A stretch of 64,000 nucleotides of DNA, from assembly GCF_049705945.1 (NCBI RefSeq), contig NZ_JBNAMV010000004.1, positions 1,984,001 through 2,048,000 of the forward strand, read 5' to 3'. The notes beneath the pieces were generated by a model that saw nothing but the letters and a program-made list of their open reading frames with translations, was not told the DNA's origin and did no database searches. Both the position numbers and the translations under genes were made by a program. This document shows, one piece after another, positions 52,296-60,967 of the stretch. The stretch comes from Salarchaeum japonicum_A (GTDB lineage Archaea; Halobacteriota; Halobacteria; Halobacteriales; Halobacteriaceae). How positions within the stretch are numbered: position 1 is the stretch's first letter; the number at the start of each line of letters is the position of its first letter.

Positions 52296-54245
52296 ATGGC
52301 TAGCGAGAAAATTCTCGGTATCGACCTCGGTACCACGAACAGCGCGTTCGCCGTGATGGAGGGAGGGGACCCCGAAATCATCGTGAACTCTGAGGGCGAC
52401 CGCACCACGCCCTCCGTCGTCGCGTTCGACGACGGGGAACGCCTCATCGGCAAACCCGCGAAGAACCAGGCAGTCCAGAACCCCGACGAGACCGTCGCGT
52501 CCATCAAGCGCCACATGGGCGAGGACGACTACACGGTCGAACTCGACGGCGAGGAGTACACGCCCGAACAGGTGTCCGCGATGATCCTCCAGAAGATCAA
52601 GCGCGACGCCGAGGACTACCTCGGCGACGACATCGAGAAGGCGGTCATCACCGTCCCTGCGTACTTCAACGACCGCCAGCGTCAGGCGACGAAGGACGCC
52701 GGCGAAATCGCGGGCTTCGAAGTCGAACGCATCATCAACGAACCCACCGCCGCCTCGATGGCGTACGGGTTCAACGAGGGCGACGAGAAGACGATTCTCG
52801 TCTACGACCTCGGCGGCGGCACGTTCGACGTGTCCGTCCTCGAAATGGCCGAAGGCTACCACGAGGTCCGCGCCACCAACGGCGACAACGACCTCGGCGG
52901 CGACGACTGGGACGAAGCCATCATCGAATGGCTCGCCGACGAGTTCGAGGACGAACACGGTATCGACCTTCGCGACGACCGTCAGAGCCTCCAGCGGCTC
53001 AAGGACGCCGCAGAGGAAGCGAAAATCGAACTCTCCAGTCGAAAGGAGACGACGATAAACCTCCCGTTCATCACCGCGACCGACTCCGGCCCCGTTCACC
53101 TGGAGAAGGACCTGACGCGGGCGAAGTTCGAATCCCTCACGTCCGACCTCATCGAGCGCACGGTCGGCCCGACGGAGCAGGCGCTCGCGGACGCCGACCT
53201 CTCCAAGGACGACATCGACGAGGTCGTGCTGGTCGGTGGCTCGACCCGGATGCCGCAGGTGCAGGAGAAGGTCGAGGAACTCGCCGGTCAGGAACCGAAG
53301 AAGAACGTCAACCCCGACGAGGCCGTCGCGCTCGGCGCGGCCGTGCAGGGCGGCGTGCTCTCCGGCGAAGTCGACGACATCGTTCTCCTCGACGTCACGC
53401 CCCTCAGCCTCGGTATTGAGGTGAAGGGCGGGCTGTTCGAGCGCCTCATCGAGAAGAACACCACCATCCCGACCGAGGCGTCGAAGGTGTTCACCACCGC
53501 CGCCGACAACCAGACCTCGGTCCAGATTCGCGTGTTCCAGGGCGAGCGCGAAATCGCCGAAGAGAACGAACTCCTCGGCGCCTTCCAGCTCTCCGGCATC
53601 CCGCCCGCGCCCGCCGGCACGCCCCAGATCGAAGTGACGTTCAACATCGACGCCGACGGTATCGTCAACGTCGAAGCCGAAGACCAGGGGTCGGGCAACA
53701 AGGAAGACATCACCATCGAGGGCGGCGCCGGTCTCAGCGACGACGAGATCGAGCGCATGCAGGAGGAAGCCGAGAAGCACGAGGAAGAAGACGAAGAACG
53801 TCGCAAGCACATCGAGGCCCGGAACGAGGCCGAGTCCGCGGTGCAGCGCGCGAACAAACTCCTCAACGAGAACGACGAACTCGTGGACGACGACACCCGC
53901 GAGGAAGTCGAGGCTGCAATCTCGGACGTCGAGGACGTACTCGACGAGGAGGACGCCAGCACCGACGACCTCGAATCCGCCACCGAGGACCTGACCGAGA
54001 CGCTGCAGGAGATCGGCAAGCAGGCCTACCAGCAACAGCAGGCGCAGGCCGGTGCGGCCGGCGGCGCCGGCGCTGGTCCCGGCGGGATGGGCGGCATGGG
54101 CGGTCAGGCCGGCCCCGGCGGCATGGGCGCGGAAGGCGGTGACGGCGACGAGTTCGTCGACGCCGACTTCGAGGACGTCGACGACTCCGAGACTGATTCG
54201 TCCGCCGGACAGGACGCGACGGACGACGCGGACGAGGACAACTAA
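52296..54245 (+). CDS. dnaK: Molecular chaperone DnaK (Hsp70)
   Basis: 649 aa. ATP site DLGTTNSAFAVME, VYDLGGGTFDVSVLE, VVLVGGSTRMP; linker VVLLDVTPLSLGIE; substrate domain and helical lid; Gly/Met-rich tail and an acidic end. Bacterial-type DnaK as acquired by haloarchaea. Works with GrpE and DnaJ, its flanking genes. Confidence 0.97.
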   Translation: MASEKILGIDLGTTNSAFAVMEGGDPEIIVNSEGDRTTPSVVAFDDGERLIGKPAKNQAVQNPDETVASIKRHMGEDDYTVELDGEEYTPEQVSAMILQKIKRDAEDYLGDDIEKAVITVPAYFNDRQRQATKDAGEIAGFEVERIINEPTAASMAYGFNEGDEKTILVYDLGGGTFDVSVLEMAEGYHEVRATNGDNDLGGDDWDEAIIEWLADEFEDEHGIDLRDDRQSLQRLKDAAEEAKIELSSRKETTINLPFITATDSGPVHLEKDLTRAKFESLTSDLIERTVGPTEQALADADLSKDDIDEVVLVGGSTRMPQVQEKVEELAGQEPKKNVNPDEAVALGAAVQGGVLSGEVDDIVLLDVTPLSLGIEVKGGLFERLIEKNTTIPTEASKVFTTAADNQTSVQIRVFQGEREIAEENELLGAFQLSGIPPAPAGTPQIEVTFNIDADGIVNVEAEDQGSGNKEDITIEGGAGLSDDEIERMQEEAEKHEEEDEERRKHIEARNEAESAVQRANKLLNENDELVDDDTREEVEAAISDVEDVLDEEDASTDDLESATEDLTETLQEIGKQAYQQQQAQAGAAGGAGAGPGGMGGMGGQAGPGGMGAEGGDGDEFVDADFEDVDDSETDSSAGQDATDDADEDN

Positions 54246-54269
54246 CCATCCGTTCACTCGTCAGCATCG

Positions 54270-55436
54270 ATGACTGAGAGCTACTACGACGTGCTCGGGG
54301 TGAGTCGGGACGCCGACGAGTCCGAGATACAGGAGGCGTACCGAGAGCAGGTGAAGAAGTATCACCCCGACGTGAGCGACGAACCCGACGCCGAGGAGCA
54401 GTTCAAGAAACTCCAGCAGGCGAAGGAAGTTCTGACGGACGACGAGAAGCGGCAGGCGTACGACCAGCTCGGCCACGAGCGGTTCACGCAGGCGGAGAAA
54501 CGCGGCGGGTTCGACGGCCAGGGCGGCGGCGCCGGCGGCATGGGCGGCGCTGGCGGTCCGTTCGGCGGCCAGGGAGGTGCTGGCGGGATGAACGACATCT
54601 TCGAGCAGTTCTTCGGCGGGATGGGCGGCCAGGGCCGCGGCGGCCGTGGCGGCCCGCAGCCCGGTCAGGACCTCCGCACGCGGCTCAGCGTCGACCTAGA
54701 GGACGCCTACCAGGGCGTCGAGAAACAGATCACGGTCCGGCGACCCGAAGCGTGCCCGGACTGCGGCGGCTCCGGCCACCCCGAGGACGCCGACGTGCGG
54801 ACGTGCCCGGAGTGTAACGGTCAGGGGCAGACGACGCGCACCCAGCAGACGCCGCTCGGGCGCGTCCAGCAGACTCAGACGTGCCGTCGCTGCGGCGGCG
54901 AGGGAGACATCTACAGCGAGAACTGCAGCACGTGCAGCGGCCAGGGTGAAGTCGAACGCGAGGCCACGCTCACCGTGAACGTCCCCGCCGGCATCCGGAG
55001 CGGCCAAACTCTCCGCATGGACGGCGAGGGCGCGCCCGGCGACCAACGCGCACCCAACGGCGACCTCCTCATCGAAGTCGAGGTCGCCGACCACCCGGAC
55101 TTCGAACGCGACGGCGACGACCTCCACCACCGCCACGCAATCAGCTTCCCGCAGGCCACCTTCGGCGACACCATCGAAGTCCCGACCGTCACCGGCACCG
55201 CCGAATTCGACCTCCCCGGTGGCACCCAGAGCGGCGAACGCTTCCGCCTCCAAGGCAAGGGTATGCCCCACCTCCGCGGCCGCGGCCACGGCGACCTCTA
55301 CGTCACCGTCCAGGTCGTCACCCCGGACAGCCTCAACGAGGAACAACAGGAGGCCCTCGAAGCCTTCGCCGAAGCCGGCGGCGAGGAAATCGAGGTCGAA
55401 CAGGGATTCTTCGAGAAACTCAAGAACTCCCTATAG
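54270..55436 (+). CDS. dnaJ: Co-chaperone DnaJ (Hsp40)
   Basis: 388 aa. J domain with HPD (KKYHPDVSD), Gly/Phe-rich linker (GGMGGAGGPFGGQGG), four CxxCxGxG zinc motifs (CPDCGGSG, CPECNGQG, CRRCGGEG, CSTCSGQG) and the C-terminal substrate domain. Starts 24 nt after dnaK, same operon. Confidence 0.97.
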   Translation: MTESYYDVLGVSRDADESEIQEAYREQVKKYHPDVSDEPDAEEQFKKLQQAKEVLTDDEKRQAYDQLGHERFTQAEKRGGFDGQGGGAGGMGGAGGPFGGQGGAGGMNDIFEQFFGGMGGQGRGGRGGPQPGQDLRTRLSVDLEDAYQGVEKQITVRRPEACPDCGGSGHPEDADVRTCPECNGQGQTTRTQQTPLGRVQQTQTCRRCGGEGDIYSENCSTCSGQGEVEREATLTVNVPAGIRSGQTLRMDGEGAPGDQRAPNGDLLIEVEVADHPDFERDGDDLHHRHAISFPQATFGDTIEVPTVTGTAEFDLPGGTQSGERFRLQGKGMPHLRGRGHGDLYVTVQVVTPDSLNEEQQEALEAFAEAGGEEIEVEQGFFEKLKNSL

Positions 55437-55628
55437 GAGCGTCTCACGCGGTCGAGAGCTGCGCGACGCGCCACGAACGCGGTCAGTCTTTTCCGATATT
55501 TCGACGCGAATGTTGACGTAGGAAGCCGGAACCAGCGGCCGGTATCTACTGACGATTGCCGGACACGGACTTCGCGAAACCACCACCGGCCCGTGTACGA
55601 AGCCGCGAACGCCCATCTGGATAACTCA

Positions 55629-55642
55629 GCACGTGCACGTGC
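55629..55642. promoter_or_regulatory. 14-bp perfect palindrome
   Basis: GCACGTGCACGTGC reads identically on both strands and lies 74 nt before ATG 55716, in a 279-bp spacer otherwise without features. Possible regulator site. Confidence 0.3.
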
Positions 55643-55715
55643 GACGCGCCCAGAAACGGTGGTGTGCAAGCCCCAAAGTGCGTTGGTTTAACGGCGAGTG
55701 GCGTCTTCGCCCTGT

Positions 55716-56405
55716 ATGGAGACGCTGTACGACCTCGTGAACGACCTCCCCGAGTCCGCGGCGCTCCGCGCGCCGCCCCGCGAGTACAACCGCCGCGAAC
55801 TCCGGCAGACGGCGTTCAAGACGGGAAACTTCCTCCGACACCGTGGCGTCCACGAGGGCGCGACGGTCGCCGTCGCGGACGACCGCGCGCCCGAATCCGT
55901 GTTCGCGTTCCTCGGCGCGACCCTGCTCGGCGCGCGCGTTCGGTTCGGCGCGACGGGCGACGTCGACGCTCGCGCGTACGTCGCGCCTACCGACTCGCTC
56001 GACGACGTGTCGCTTCCCGCGGGCGGGCAGTACGTCGGGTACGGCGACCGGCCGGACGACCCGAACCGCGCGCACTTCGAGCGGGACGTGTGGAGCGAGA
56101 ACCCCGCCTTTCCGCCGGTGTCGTTCACCGGCGACGCGGTCGCGCTCGCTACCGACGACCGCTACACACACGCTGTCCTTCTCGATGAGGCGCGTCGGTT
56201 CGACTACGACAGCAGCGACGTGGTCGCGGTGCGCGCGTCCCTCGCCACGCCCGGAACGGTCGTCGCTGGCGTCGTCGCGCCGCTGCTCGCCGGCGCGACA
56301 CTCCTGCTCCCCGACAGCGACGCCACCGGCACGGTCGCCGTCACCACGGGCGACGCACCCGAATCGCGGAGCGTCGACCCGACCGTGAATCCCGAAAGCT
56401 TATAG
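55716..56405 (+). CDS. Truncated AMP-binding (acyl-CoA synthetase-like) N-domain protein
   Basis: 229 aa, against 500-650 aa for a working synthetase. METLYDLVNDLPESAALRAP followed by YNRRELRQTAFKTGNFLRHRG, GATVAVADDRAPESVFAFLG resembles the N-terminal domain. The P-loop (SGTTGxPKG) and C-terminal catalytic Lys are absent. A TTTAAC box at about -29 suggests it is expressed. Either a small regulatory relative or a decaying gene; coding looks intact to the stop. Confidence 0.65.
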   Translation: METLYDLVNDLPESAALRAPPREYNRRELRQTAFKTGNFLRHRGVHEGATVAVADDRAPESVFAFLGATLLGARVRFGATGDVDARAYVAPTDSLDDVSLPAGGQYVGYGDRPDDPNRAHFERDVWSENPAFPPVSFTGDAVALATDDRYTHAVLLDEARRFDYDSSDVVAVRASLATPGTVVAGVVAPLLAGATLLLPDSDATGTVAVTTGDAPESRSVDPTVNPESL

Positions 56406-56430
56406 CCGCTCTGCGGGTGGGTTGGCGTCC

Positions 56431-56865
56431 ATGCCCGAGAAGACGTGGCGGGACATCCGACCGGTCGCGCTCGGCGTCCTCCGACGCGACGACGAGGTGT
56501 TGCTCGCGCGCCACAACGACCCCGAAACGAACGAGACGTTCCACCGCCCCATCGGGGGCGGATTCGAGTTCGGCGAACACAGCCGTGCCGCCGTCGCCCG
56601 CGAGTTCGCGGAGGAACTCGGCGTCGAGTTCACTGTCGAGCGACGGTTGGGGACGTTCGAGCGCTCGTTCGAGTTCGGCGGCGAGCGCGGCCACGAGATA
56701 TGGCGGCTCTACGAGGGAACGACGGTCGAACGCTGGCCGTACGAGCGAGACGAATTCGTGGGAGAGGAACCCGAACTCGACGAGACGTTCCCCGTCGAGT
56801 GGGTCGCTATCGATTCCTTGGACGACCGAACGGTCTACCCCGAGAACCTCGCGGGCGTCCTCTAG
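56431..56865 (+). CDS. Nudix hydrolase
   Basis: 144 aa from ATG 56431, TATA-like TTATAG about 30 nt upstream. Complete Nudix box GGGFEFGEHSRAAVAREFAEELG fits Gx5Ex7REUxEExGU. Hydrolyses nucleoside diphosphates linked to another moiety; substrate unknown. Confidence 0.9.
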   Translation: MPEKTWRDIRPVALGVLRRDDEVLLARHNDPETNETFHRPIGGGFEFGEHSRAAVAREFAEELGVEFTVERRLGTFERSFEFGGERGHEIWRLYEGTTVERWPYERDEFVGEEPELDETFPVEWVAIDSLDDRTVYPENLAGVL

Positions 56866-56877
56866 CGGACGTCTTTC

Positions 56878-58854
56878 CTAGCGGGCTTCTTTCAGTTTCG
56901 CGAGCGCATCCGGGTTCTCGATGCTGGAGAGGTCGCCGATGTCCTCGCCGGTGTACGCGCCCTCGATGGCGCGTCGAATGATCTTTCCCGACTGGGTCTT
57001 CGGGAATTCGTCCACGAACAAGATTTCGCGGGGCTTGAACGGCTTACCGAGTTCCGCGCCGACCTGTTCGCGGAGCTCCTCCCGGAGCGCGTCCGATGGC
57101 TTGTAGCCGTCGGCGAGGATGACGTACGCGACGACGGCCTCGCCGGTGGTGTCGTCGGGGACGCCGACCGCGGCCGCCTGCGTGACCGCGTCGTGGTCGA
57201 TGAGCGCGCCCTCGACCTCCGCCGGCCCGACCTTCCGGCCGGCGATATTGAGCGCGTCGTCCGCGCGGCCGTGCAGGAACCAGAACCCGTCGTCGTCCTT
57301 CTGCGCCCAGTCGCCGTGGTCCCACAAGTCTTCGAAACTGCTCCAGTACTCCTCCAGGTATCGGTCGTCGCCGCTCCAGAGGCTCTTCGTCATCGACGGA
57401 CAAGAGGCGCGTGCGACGAGGAATCCGCGCTCACCGGTGTCCGCGACGGATTCGCCCTGACTGTTCACGATGTCCACGTCCATCCCGAGGCCGGGGCCGC
57501 CGAGTGTGCAGGGCTTGAGCGGTTCAGTCGGGAGCGGCGAGAGGAAGCAGCCGAACACCTCGGTGCCGCCCGAGATGTTGATGATGGGCGCGTCACCGCC
57601 ACCGACGTGTTCGTGGAACCACCGCCAGGACTCGGGGTCCCAGGGTTCGCCCGTGGAACCGAGGATGCGGAGGCTGGAGAGGTCGTGGCCGTCCAGCCAC
57701 TCGTCGCCGTGCTTGCGGAGCGCGCGAATCGCGGTGGGGCTGACGCCGAACGTCGTCACGTCGTGGGTGTCGATGAGGTCCCAGAAGCGGTCCGGTTCGG
57801 GGTGGTCGGGCGCGCCCTCGTACATCACGACGGTGCCGCCGAGCGCGTGGTTCCCGATGAGCGTCCACGGACCCATCATCCATCCGATGTCGCTCACCCA
57901 GAAGAACCGGTCGCTGGGTTTGTGGTCGAAGTTGAAGTATATCTCTTTCGCGGGTTGGACGAGGCCGCCCGCGTGCGTGTGCACGATACCCTTCGGTTTC
58001 CCGGTCGTGCCGGACGAGTAGAGCAGCATCGACTCGTCGGAGGACGCCATCTCTCTCGTGTCGTACTCGCCGGACTGGGTTTCGACGGCGTCTGCCCACC
58101 ATTCGTCGCGGTCGTCGTCCCACGGCACGTCTTCCTCTCGCTGTTCGCCGAGGCGCTCGTAGACGATGGTGTGTTCGACGTGTCCCGCTTGTTCGATGGC
58201 GTCGTCCGCGCCGCCCTTGAGCGCGACGTTGCTGCCGCGGCGGCGGAATCCGTCCCCGGTGAACAGCACGCTGCACTCCGCGTCGGCGATGCGGGTGGCG
58301 GTCGCGTCCACGCCGAACCCGCTGAAGATAGGGACCGCAATCGCACCGACCTTGAAGATTCCGTAGAGGATGGAGACGACCTCGGGCACCATCGGCATGT
58401 AGAGGCCGACGGTGTCGCCCGCGCCGATGCCGCGTTCGTTGAGCGCGTTCGCGACCTGGTTCGACTCCCGGTAGACGTCGTGGAATGTCTGCTCGCGGAC
58501 TTCTCCGTCTTCGCCCTCCCAGATGGTGGCGACGTGGTTCCGGGTGCCTGAGTCGCGGCGAGCGTGCCGGTCGACAGTGTTGTGCGCGATGTTCAGCGAC
58601 CCGCCGGGATACCACTCGGTGAACTGGGGGCCGTCGGACTCGTCCCGAACTGTTTTGGGGGACTCGTAGAAGTCGAGTCCGAGGTAGTCGGGGAGTTCGC
58701 CCCAGAACCAGTCGAGGTCGTTCGCGGACCGCTCGCGGAGTTCGGCCTCGCTGTCGATGTCGTATTCCCGCATGAACGCGCGGACGTTCGTCGCTTCCAC
58801 GAGCTCCGGGCTGGGTTCGTGGACGACCTCGTTCACGTCGTCGAGTGACTCCAT
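56878..58854 (-). CDS. Acyl-CoA synthetase (acetyl-CoA synthetase family, AMP-forming)
   Basis: 658 aa. P-loop YSSGTTGKPKG, nucleotide motif STGEPWDPESW, VGPAEVEGALIDH and C-terminal PKTQSGKIIRR with the adenylating Lys. WYPGGSLNIAHN is acetyl-CoA-synthetase-like. Substrate (acetate, propionate or other) is unresolved; the mutase and epimerase nearby fit propionyl metabolism. Start ATG 58854; the TTATAA box at 58880-58885 fits leaderless transcription. Confidence 0.9.
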   Translation of the reverse strand: MESLDDVNEVVHEPSPELVEATNVRAFMREYDIDSEAELRERSANDLDWFWGELPDYLGLDFYESPKTVRDESDGPQFTEWYPGGSLNIAHNTVDRHARRDSGTRNHVATIWEGEDGEVREQTFHDVYRESNQVANALNERGIGAGDTVGLYMPMVPEVVSILYGIFKVGAIAVPIFSGFGVDATATRIADAECSVLFTGDGFRRRGSNVALKGGADDAIEQAGHVEHTIVYERLGEQREEDVPWDDDRDEWWADAVETQSGEYDTREMASSDESMLLYSSGTTGKPKGIVHTHAGGLVQPAKEIYFNFDHKPSDRFFWVSDIGWMMGPWTLIGNHALGGTVVMYEGAPDHPEPDRFWDLIDTHDVTTFGVSPTAIRALRKHGDEWLDGHDLSSLRILGSTGEPWDPESWRWFHEHVGGGDAPIINISGGTEVFGCFLSPLPTEPLKPCTLGGPGLGMDVDIVNSQGESVADTGERGFLVARASCPSMTKSLWSGDDRYLEEYWSSFEDLWDHGDWAQKDDDGFWFLHGRADDALNIAGRKVGPAEVEGALIDHDAVTQAAAVGVPDDTTGEAVVAYVILADGYKPSDALREELREQVGAELGKPFKPREILFVDEFPKTQSGKIIRRAIEGAYTGEDIGDLSSIENPDALAKLKEAR

Positions 58855-58879
58855 ACGCGCAAATTCTGCCGGCCGTATC

Positions 58880-58885
58880 TTATAA
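58880..58885. promoter_or_regulatory. TATA element in the divergent acs/GNAT spacer
   Basis: TTATAA is 26-31 nt before the synthetase start on the minus strand. The GNAT gene has its own CTTTTGA at 58912-58918, 24-30 nt before ATG 58942. Confidence 0.55.
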
Positions 58886-58941
58886 TCCTGGGACGGTGGG
58901 GCGGAGGAACGCTTTTGATGCGCGGGCCAGACGTCTCGTGT

Positions 58942-59514
58942 ATGCACGTCAGGCCCGCGGAGAAACGCGAGGAGGTGTGGCTGCTGGACCGGCTGGACGA
59001 GTTCGGAATGCCGGACCCCGCCTTTCGCTCCCGGGACTACGTGTTCGCCGTGGACGAGGAGACCGGGAAGAAAGCGGGATTCGGCCGGCTCCGCGTTCAC
59101 TCGGGCGACGATTCGTCCGTCTGCGAACTCACGAACATTGGCGTTCTTCCCGACTGGCGCGGCCGCGGTGTCGGCGCGCACGTCATCGAACGCCTCGTGG
59201 AGTCCGCGCACGACCAGGGGTTCGACCGCGTCTTCTCGCTCACGACCGAACCGGACTACATGGAGCAGTTCGCGTTCGAGCGTATCGACGAGTCGACGCT
59301 CCCCGAGCCGCTGGTCCGCCGGCTCTCAGAGGTCCGGGAGACGGAGGGTGAGGACGCCGTTCCGCTCCTCCTCGACGCCGATGAGTTCTCCGTTCCGGGC
59401 CGCCTCCGCCGGCGCTTCCGCTCCGACGAGGGCGAGAGCGAACCGCAGGAGACCCCGGAGGACTTCGGCATCGACTCGGACACCGCGACCTACAAGTACG
59501 ACACCGGCGGCTAA
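58942..59514 (+). CDS. GNAT family N-acetyltransferase
   Basis: 190 aa from ATG 58942. Acetyl-CoA motif VLPDWRGRGVGAHVIERL, MEQFAFERID. The C-terminal 60 residues are acidic and disordered, ending KYDTGG. It faces the acyl-CoA synthetase across 87 nt; acetylation-type control of the synthetase is a guess. Confidence 0.85.
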   Translation: MHVRPAEKREEVWLLDRLDEFGMPDPAFRSRDYVFAVDEETGKKAGFGRLRVHSGDDSSVCELTNIGVLPDWRGRGVGAHVIERLVESAHDQGFDRVFSLTTEPDYMEQFAFERIDESTLPEPLVRRLSEVRETEGEDAVPLLLDADEFSVPGRLRRRFRSDEGESEPQETPEDFGIDSDTATYKYDTGG

Positions 59515-59592
59515 CGACTCCCGGGTTTTCCACGAGTCAGCCTCGGATTCTGAGCCCCAAACGGCGTAAACGGGGCGTGTCTTGTACTCCGT

Positions 59593-60909
59593 ATGGAGCG
59601 ACGGGACTACCTCATCCTGGTGGCGTTCGCTGTTCTCATCGTCGCCGGGGGCGCGATTGCGTCGACGGAACCGCTCGACACGTACCTTCTCACGGGCGCT
59701 GAGGAGACGGTCAGGACGGCCGTGGAGATGGCGTGGATAACGTGGTGGGCGCTCGTGCTCGGGTTCGCCATCGCCGGCGGCGTCGAGGCGTGGCTGTCCG
59801 AGGACGACATCTCCCAACACCTAGAGGGGTCGGGCGTCCGCGAACTCGGGACGGGCGCGTTCTTCGGGTTCGTGTCCTCCTCGTGCTCGTACTCCGCCAT
59901 CGCCACGGCCAAGAACCTCTTCAAGAAGGGCGCGAGCGCCGCGGCGGCCCTCGGCGCGTTCATGTTCGCGTCGACGAACCTCGTCATCGAAATCGGATTC
60001 GTCATCTGGATACTGCTCGGCTGGGAGTTCGTCGCCGCGAACTTTGTCGGCGGCGTCCTCCTCATCGGCCTGATGGCGGTCGGGTTCCGGTTCGTTCCGG
60101 ACGAAATCGTGGAGTCCGCGCGCGAGCACGCCTCGGACGACACCACCGTCCGCGACCCGAACTGCGGGATGGAAGTCGACCCCGACGAGACCGAACACAC
60201 CATTGAGTACGAGGGCACGACCTACTACTTCTGCTCCGCGTCCTGCAAGCGCGGCTGGGACCCCGAGGACGCCGACACGACCGTCGTCGAGCAAGCGACC
60301 TCGCTCTCCGGCTGGCGCGCGCTCGCCGACAAGCAACTCAAGGAGTGGGGGATGCTCTGGGACGAAATCGCCGTCGGGTTCGTGTTCGCCGGCCTCATCG
60401 CGGGCTTCGTCCCCGACGCCGTCTGGCAGTCAATCTTCGCGGGCCCAATCGTCGGCGAGTACACGTACGTCGTCTGGACGGCAGTACTCGGCGCCGTCGT
60501 CGGTATCGTCACGTTCGTCTGCTCCGTCGGGAACGTCCCCTTCGGCGCGATTCTCTGGACGCGCGGCCTGCCGTTCGGGAGCGTGCTCGCATACATCTAC
60601 GCCGACCTCGTCATCCCCCCGATAATGCAGGCGTACCGGGAGTACTACGGCGCGACGTTCGCCGCCGTGCTCTCCGCGATGATATTCGTCGCCGCCGTCG
60701 TCACCGGCGTTGCCGTCCACATCGCGTTCGACCTGCTCGGTCTCATCCCCGACCCCGCGAGCGCGACCGTCGAACGCATCTCCATCGAACTCAACTACAA
60801 GGCCGCGCTCAACGTCCTCGCCACCGTCGGATTCCTCGGCCTCTACTACCTCCACCGCACCGGCGGCAACGAGAGCGGGCACGATGGGCACGCGCATGGA
60901 AGTGACTGA
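59593..60909 (+). CDS. Permease (DUF318/UPF0718-like) with an internal YHS metal-binding domain
   Basis: 438 aa. Two membrane halves (residues 1 to about 175, 255 to about 430), each with a Cys motif: SSSCSYSAIA and FVCSVGNVPFG. Between them is a YHS domain (about 190-235; DPNCGMEVDPDETEH...YYFCSASCKR), which binds heavy metals. Tail is His-rich (GHDGHAHG). Metal or metalloid efflux (arsenic/copper) is inferred. Confidence 0.85.
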   Translation: MERRDYLILVAFAVLIVAGGAIASTEPLDTYLLTGAEETVRTAVEMAWITWWALVLGFAIAGGVEAWLSEDDISQHLEGSGVRELGTGAFFGFVSSSCSYSAIATAKNLFKKGASAAAALGAFMFASTNLVIEIGFVIWILLGWEFVAANFVGGVLLIGLMAVGFRFVPDEIVESAREHASDDTTVRDPNCGMEVDPDETEHTIEYEGTTYYFCSASCKRGWDPEDADTTVVEQATSLSGWRALADKQLKEWGMLWDEIAVGFVFAGLIAGFVPDAVWQSIFAGPIVGEYTYVVWTAVLGAVVGIVTFVCSVGNVPFGAILWTRGLPFGSVLAYIYADLVIPPIMQAYREYYGATFAAVLSAMIFVAAVVTGVAVHIAFDLLGLIPDPASATVERISIELNYKAALNVLATVGFLGLYYLHRTGGNESGHDGHAHGSD

Positions 60910-60967
60910 GCGCGCGTGGGTTCCCTAACGTACAACCATTAAGGCGGTCTCCCTCGTCGTCCGAGGT

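Noticed and set aside
52281..54257. Minus-strand open frame of about 658 codons opposite dnaK
   Set aside because: DnaK is unmistakable; antisense open frames of this length are common at this GC content.
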